Origin: Lysobacter sp.
GTDB taxonomy: Bacteria; Pseudomonadota; Gammaproteobacteria; Xanthomonadales; Xanthomonadaceae
Direction: 5' to 3'
Assembly (NCBI GenBank): GCA_011526085.1
Contig: WYBC01000038.1
Coordinates: 372,001 to 436,000 of the forward strand
DNA length: 64,000 nt
The notes beneath the pieces were generated by a model. The model made no database searches. It was not told the origin of the DNA and saw only the letters and a program-made list of their open reading frames with translations. Every line of letters begins with the position of its first letter. Position 1 is the stretch's first letter. Positions 62,045-64,000 of the stretch are shown in pieces. The position numbers and the translations under genes were made by a program.

Positions 62045-63350
62045 ACCCGTCATCCGCGTGCGCGGGCTGACCAAGGCGTATCCGATGTATGCGCGCCCGC
62101 ATCATCGTCTGCTGGAACTGATATTCGGCGAGCATGGGGGGCGCTGGCGGCGCGAACATGTCGCCCTGCGCGAGGTCGACTTCGATGTGGCCGCCGGCGA
62201 AACCGTCGGCATCGTCGGCCGCAACGGCTCGGGCAAATCGACGCTGCTGCAACTGCTGTGCGGCACCCTGACGCCGTCCGGCGGCGAAGCCATGGTCCGC
62301 GGGCGCGTCGCCGCGCTGCTCGAACTGGGCGCCGGCTTCAATCCCGAATTCACCGGCCGCGAGAACGTCTTCCTGAACGGGACGGTCCTCGGCCTCACCC
62401 GCCGCGAGATCGAGGACCGGTTCGAGGACATCCTCGCGTTCGCGGACATCGGCGATTTCATCGAGCAGCCGGTACGCACCTATTCCAGCGGCATGTACAT
62501 CCGGCTGGCGTTCGCGGTGGCGATCAGCGTCGACCCCGATGTGCTGATCGTCGACGAAGCGCTGTCGGTCGGCGACGAGGCGTTCCAGCGCAAATGCTTC
62601 GCGCGCATCGAGCAACTGCGCGAGCGCGGGACCACCGTGCTGTTCGTCTCGCACTCCTCGCAATCTATCGTGCAGCTGTGCCATCGCGCCATCTGGCTGG
62701 AAAACGGCGAGATCCGCGCCGACGGCGTACCGAGAGAGGTGGTCGCCCTGTACCACCGGGCGACGCTCGGCGGCGCCGCGGATCCGGCAGAGATCGCGCC
62801 GGAGGCCGTGGAGATCGATGCGGCCGATGCGGCCGATGCGCCGGCGATCTCCCGGGTGGCGCTCGAACCCTGCGCGGCGGCGGTCGAGTTCCCGCGCAAC
62901 GGCGCGTTCATCGATGACGCGACGCTGGTCGACGAGCAGGGCGCGCATGCGCCGTATCTCGAGCGCGGGCGCCGCTACCGCTTCGCGTATTCGCTGCACA
63001 TCGAGTCCCCGGTCGGCGACGTGCGGGCCGGCATGATGCTGCGCAACCGCACGGGGATCGAGATCTCGGGAGCGCTCGTCCACCCGAAGGCGGACCAGGA
63101 CGAGGCGTTTTCCGGAGGCGAGCGCATGCGCATCGTCTTCGAATTCGATTGCCTGCTCGCACCGGGCGTCTATTTCCTGTCGTGCGGCGCGATGGGGGTG
63201 AAGGACGGCCGCGAGGAATTCCTGCACCGCTGGCTGGACGCGTTCGAGTTGACGGTGATCGAATCGGTGCGCCGCGACCGCGATGCGGTCGAACCGCATG
63301 GCATCGTCGATCTGCGGTTCGATGCCGCCATCCGCCCGCTGGAGTCCTGA
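62034..63350 (+). CDS. wzt: O-antigen ABC exporter ATP-binding protein (Wzt-like)
   Basis: 438 residues. ABC core: Walker A GRNGSGKSTLLQ near 62-74, signature YSSGMYIRLAFA near 150, Walker B VDPDVLIVDEALSVGDE, and H-loop FVSHSSQSI. The C-terminal ~160 residues (SRVALEPCAAAVEFPRNGAFIDDATLV..., beta-rich) are the Wzt C-terminal substrate-recognition domain, which in E. coli O8/O9a binds the capped chain end. It overlaps wzm by 11 bp. The methyltransferase directly after could place that cap. Confidence 0.93.
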   Translation: MSSEPVIRVRGLTKAYPMYARPHHRLLELIFGEHGGRWRREHVALREVDFDVAAGETVGIVGRNGSGKSTLLQLLCGTLTPSGGEAMVRGRVAALLELGAGFNPEFTGRENVFLNGTVLGLTRREIEDRFEDILAFADIGDFIEQPVRTYSSGMYIRLAFAVAISVDPDVLIVDEALSVGDEAFQRKCFARIEQLRERGTTVLFVSHSSQSIVQLCHRAIWLENGEIRADGVPREVVALYHRATLGGAADPAEIAPEAVEIDAADAADAPAISRVALEPCAAAVEFPRNGAFIDDATLVDEQGAHAPYLERGRRYRFAYSLHIESPVGDVRAGMMLRNRTGIEISGALVHPKADQDEAFSGGERMRIVFEFDCLLAPGVYFLSCGAMGVKDGREEFLHRWLDAFELTVIESVRRDRDAVEPHGIVDLRFDAAIRPLES

Positions 63351-63351
63351 G

Positions 63352-64000
63352 ATGAGAGTCAGTCCGTATTTCGACGAGAAACAGTTGCGCTCCACGGTCT
63401 CCCGCGGCGAGCATCGCGAAGCGATCGGCGGCCTGTGGGAGGAAATGGGCCGGCTGCAGCTCGACTTCCTGCGGGCGGAGGGATTGTCCGCGTCGCAGCG
63501 CCTGCTCGACGTGGGCTGCGGCGCGCTGCGCTTCGGGGTCAAGGCGGTCGACTATCTCGATGCCGGCCATTACTACGGGATCGACATCAGCGAGAGCCTG
63601 ATCGCGGTCGGATACGAACGCGAGCTCAACGATGCGCAGCGCGCGCGGCTGCCGCGGCGCAACCTGCATGCGACGGATGATTTCGACCTGTCCTTCCTCG
63701 ACGCCGACATCGACGTGGCGCTGGCGCAATCGGTGTTCACGCACCTGCCGTTGAATCACATCCGCCGCTGTCTCCATTCCGTGGCCGGCAGGCTCGCGCC
63801 CGGCGGGCGCCTGTATGCGACCGCATGGATCGTCGACGATGCATGGCAGATCGGCCGACCTCACGAATGGCCCGGCACCATCGATGGCCAGCCGATCCGC
63901 ACGTTCGATATCGCCGATCCCTATCATTACCGCTTCGCGGATTTCGCGCATGCCGCGGAAGGCCTGCCGATCGAACTCGAATGGCTGGGCGACTGGGGGC
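63352..64000 (+). CDS. Class I SAM-dependent methyltransferase, 3' end outside the window
   Basis: About 216 residues visible, still open at the window end. The SAM motif is RLLDVGCGALRFGVKAVDYL (with DVGCG), then YYGIDISESLIAVGYEREL, and DVALAQSVFTHLPLNHIRRCLHSVAGRLAPGGRLYAT, which fits sugar-modifying methyltransferases. It starts 1 bp after the wzt stop. By location it probably modifies the O-antigen, perhaps the chain terminus. The C-terminal part and any fusion partner cannot be seen. Confidence 0.8.
   Translation, partial: MRVSPYFDEKQLRSTVSRGEHREAIGGLWEEMGRLQLDFLRAEGLSASQRLLDVGCGALRFGVKAVDYLDAGHYYGIDISESLIAVGYERELNDAQRARLPRRNLHATDDFDLSFLDADIDVALAQSVFTHLPLNHIRRCLHSVAGRLAPGGRLYATAWIVDDAWQIGRPHEWPGTIDGQPIRTFDIADPYHYRFADFAHAAEGLPIELEWLGDWG

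Noticed and set aside
1-64000. Mobile elements, prophage or CRISPR arrays
   Set aside because: No transposase, integrase, Cas protein or regularly spaced repeat was found. The only repeats are the inverted repeat at 17873, the 17-bp element and the histone-gene units.

Overview
The window is a contiguous stretch of GC-rich chromosome from a gammaproteobacterium, most likely a member of the Xanthomonadaceae (Lysobacter, Luteimonas or Xanthomonas relatives). The pointers are a Clp-type CRP regulator, a 264-residue SpeD, Coq7-type ubiquinone hydroxylase, PilU, GcvT-GcvH without GcvP, a lysine/alanine-rich histone H1-like protein, and a cystathionine beta-synthase/MetB pair that runs straight into Wzm-Wzt O-antigen export genes (in Xanthomonas the variable LPS locus sits next to metB). 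No insertion sequence, prophage, integrase or CRISPR array was seen. Gene density is high.

Layout. 0-5.6 kb: end of an NRDE/TANGO2 protein, an SDR with a divergent AraC regulator, metK, and an OlsF-like acyltransferase fusion. 5.7-16.7 kb: the most unusual block, a run of nine co-directional genes, most overlapping or closely spaced: TonB-dependent receptor, TVP38-type membrane protein, Cys-rich exported protein, then two tandem pairs of a ~650-residue protein resembling the N-terminal part of VioB plus a ~350-residue ferritin-like protein resembling its C-terminal part. A VOC protein lies between the pairs and an isonitrile-hydratase-like DJ-1/PfpI protein follows. 16.8-28.5 kb: housekeeping and transport genes (YdjM hydrolase, methyltransferase, DusB, YegP-like, ribokinase, NupC, a diguanylate-cyclase-like GGDEF protein with GGQEF, PI-PLC with a lectin domain, GDT1 manganese exporter with a yybP-ykoY riboswitch, aldo/keto reductase, Fur-box hemP).

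28.5-47.8 kb: PDZ protein/anti-sigma/sigma operon, QmcA-NfeD, GcvT and GcvH, the histone-like gene with a long leader, a serine hydrolase, LemA with an M48 protease, a gluzincin, a zinc-finger protein, a GNAT and Clp, SpeD, Coq7 with a GlcF-like protein, and ribosomal genes rplM-rpsI. 47.9-52 kb: tRNA-Gln, then a quorum-sensing block: hemerythrin-like gene behind a perfect lux-box palindrome, a DUF3050 heme-oxygenase-fold gene, a LuxI synthase with two abutting lux boxes, and a LuxR. 52-55.3 kb: a 2OG-Fe dioxygenase, fumarylacetoacetase, Pr6Pr membrane protein and maleylacetoacetate isomerase; the dioxygenase and fumarylacetoacetase genes share the same 17-bp upstream element. 55.3-64 kb: pilU, two coiled-coil exported proteins, a YdcH-family protein, CBS, MetB, and the start of the O-antigen cluster (Wzm, Wzt, methyltransferase cut by the window end).

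Working together: GcvT/GcvH belong to glycine cleavage; FahA/MaiA finish tyrosine (homogentisate) catabolism; CBS/MetB carry out transsulfuration; MetK feeds SpeD and the methyltransferases; LuxI/LuxR probably control the hemerythrin-like gene and perhaps its DUF3050 neighbour. The split, duplicated VioB-like cassette has no visible VioA, VioC, VioD or VioE partner and is the best candidate for an undescribed pathway.
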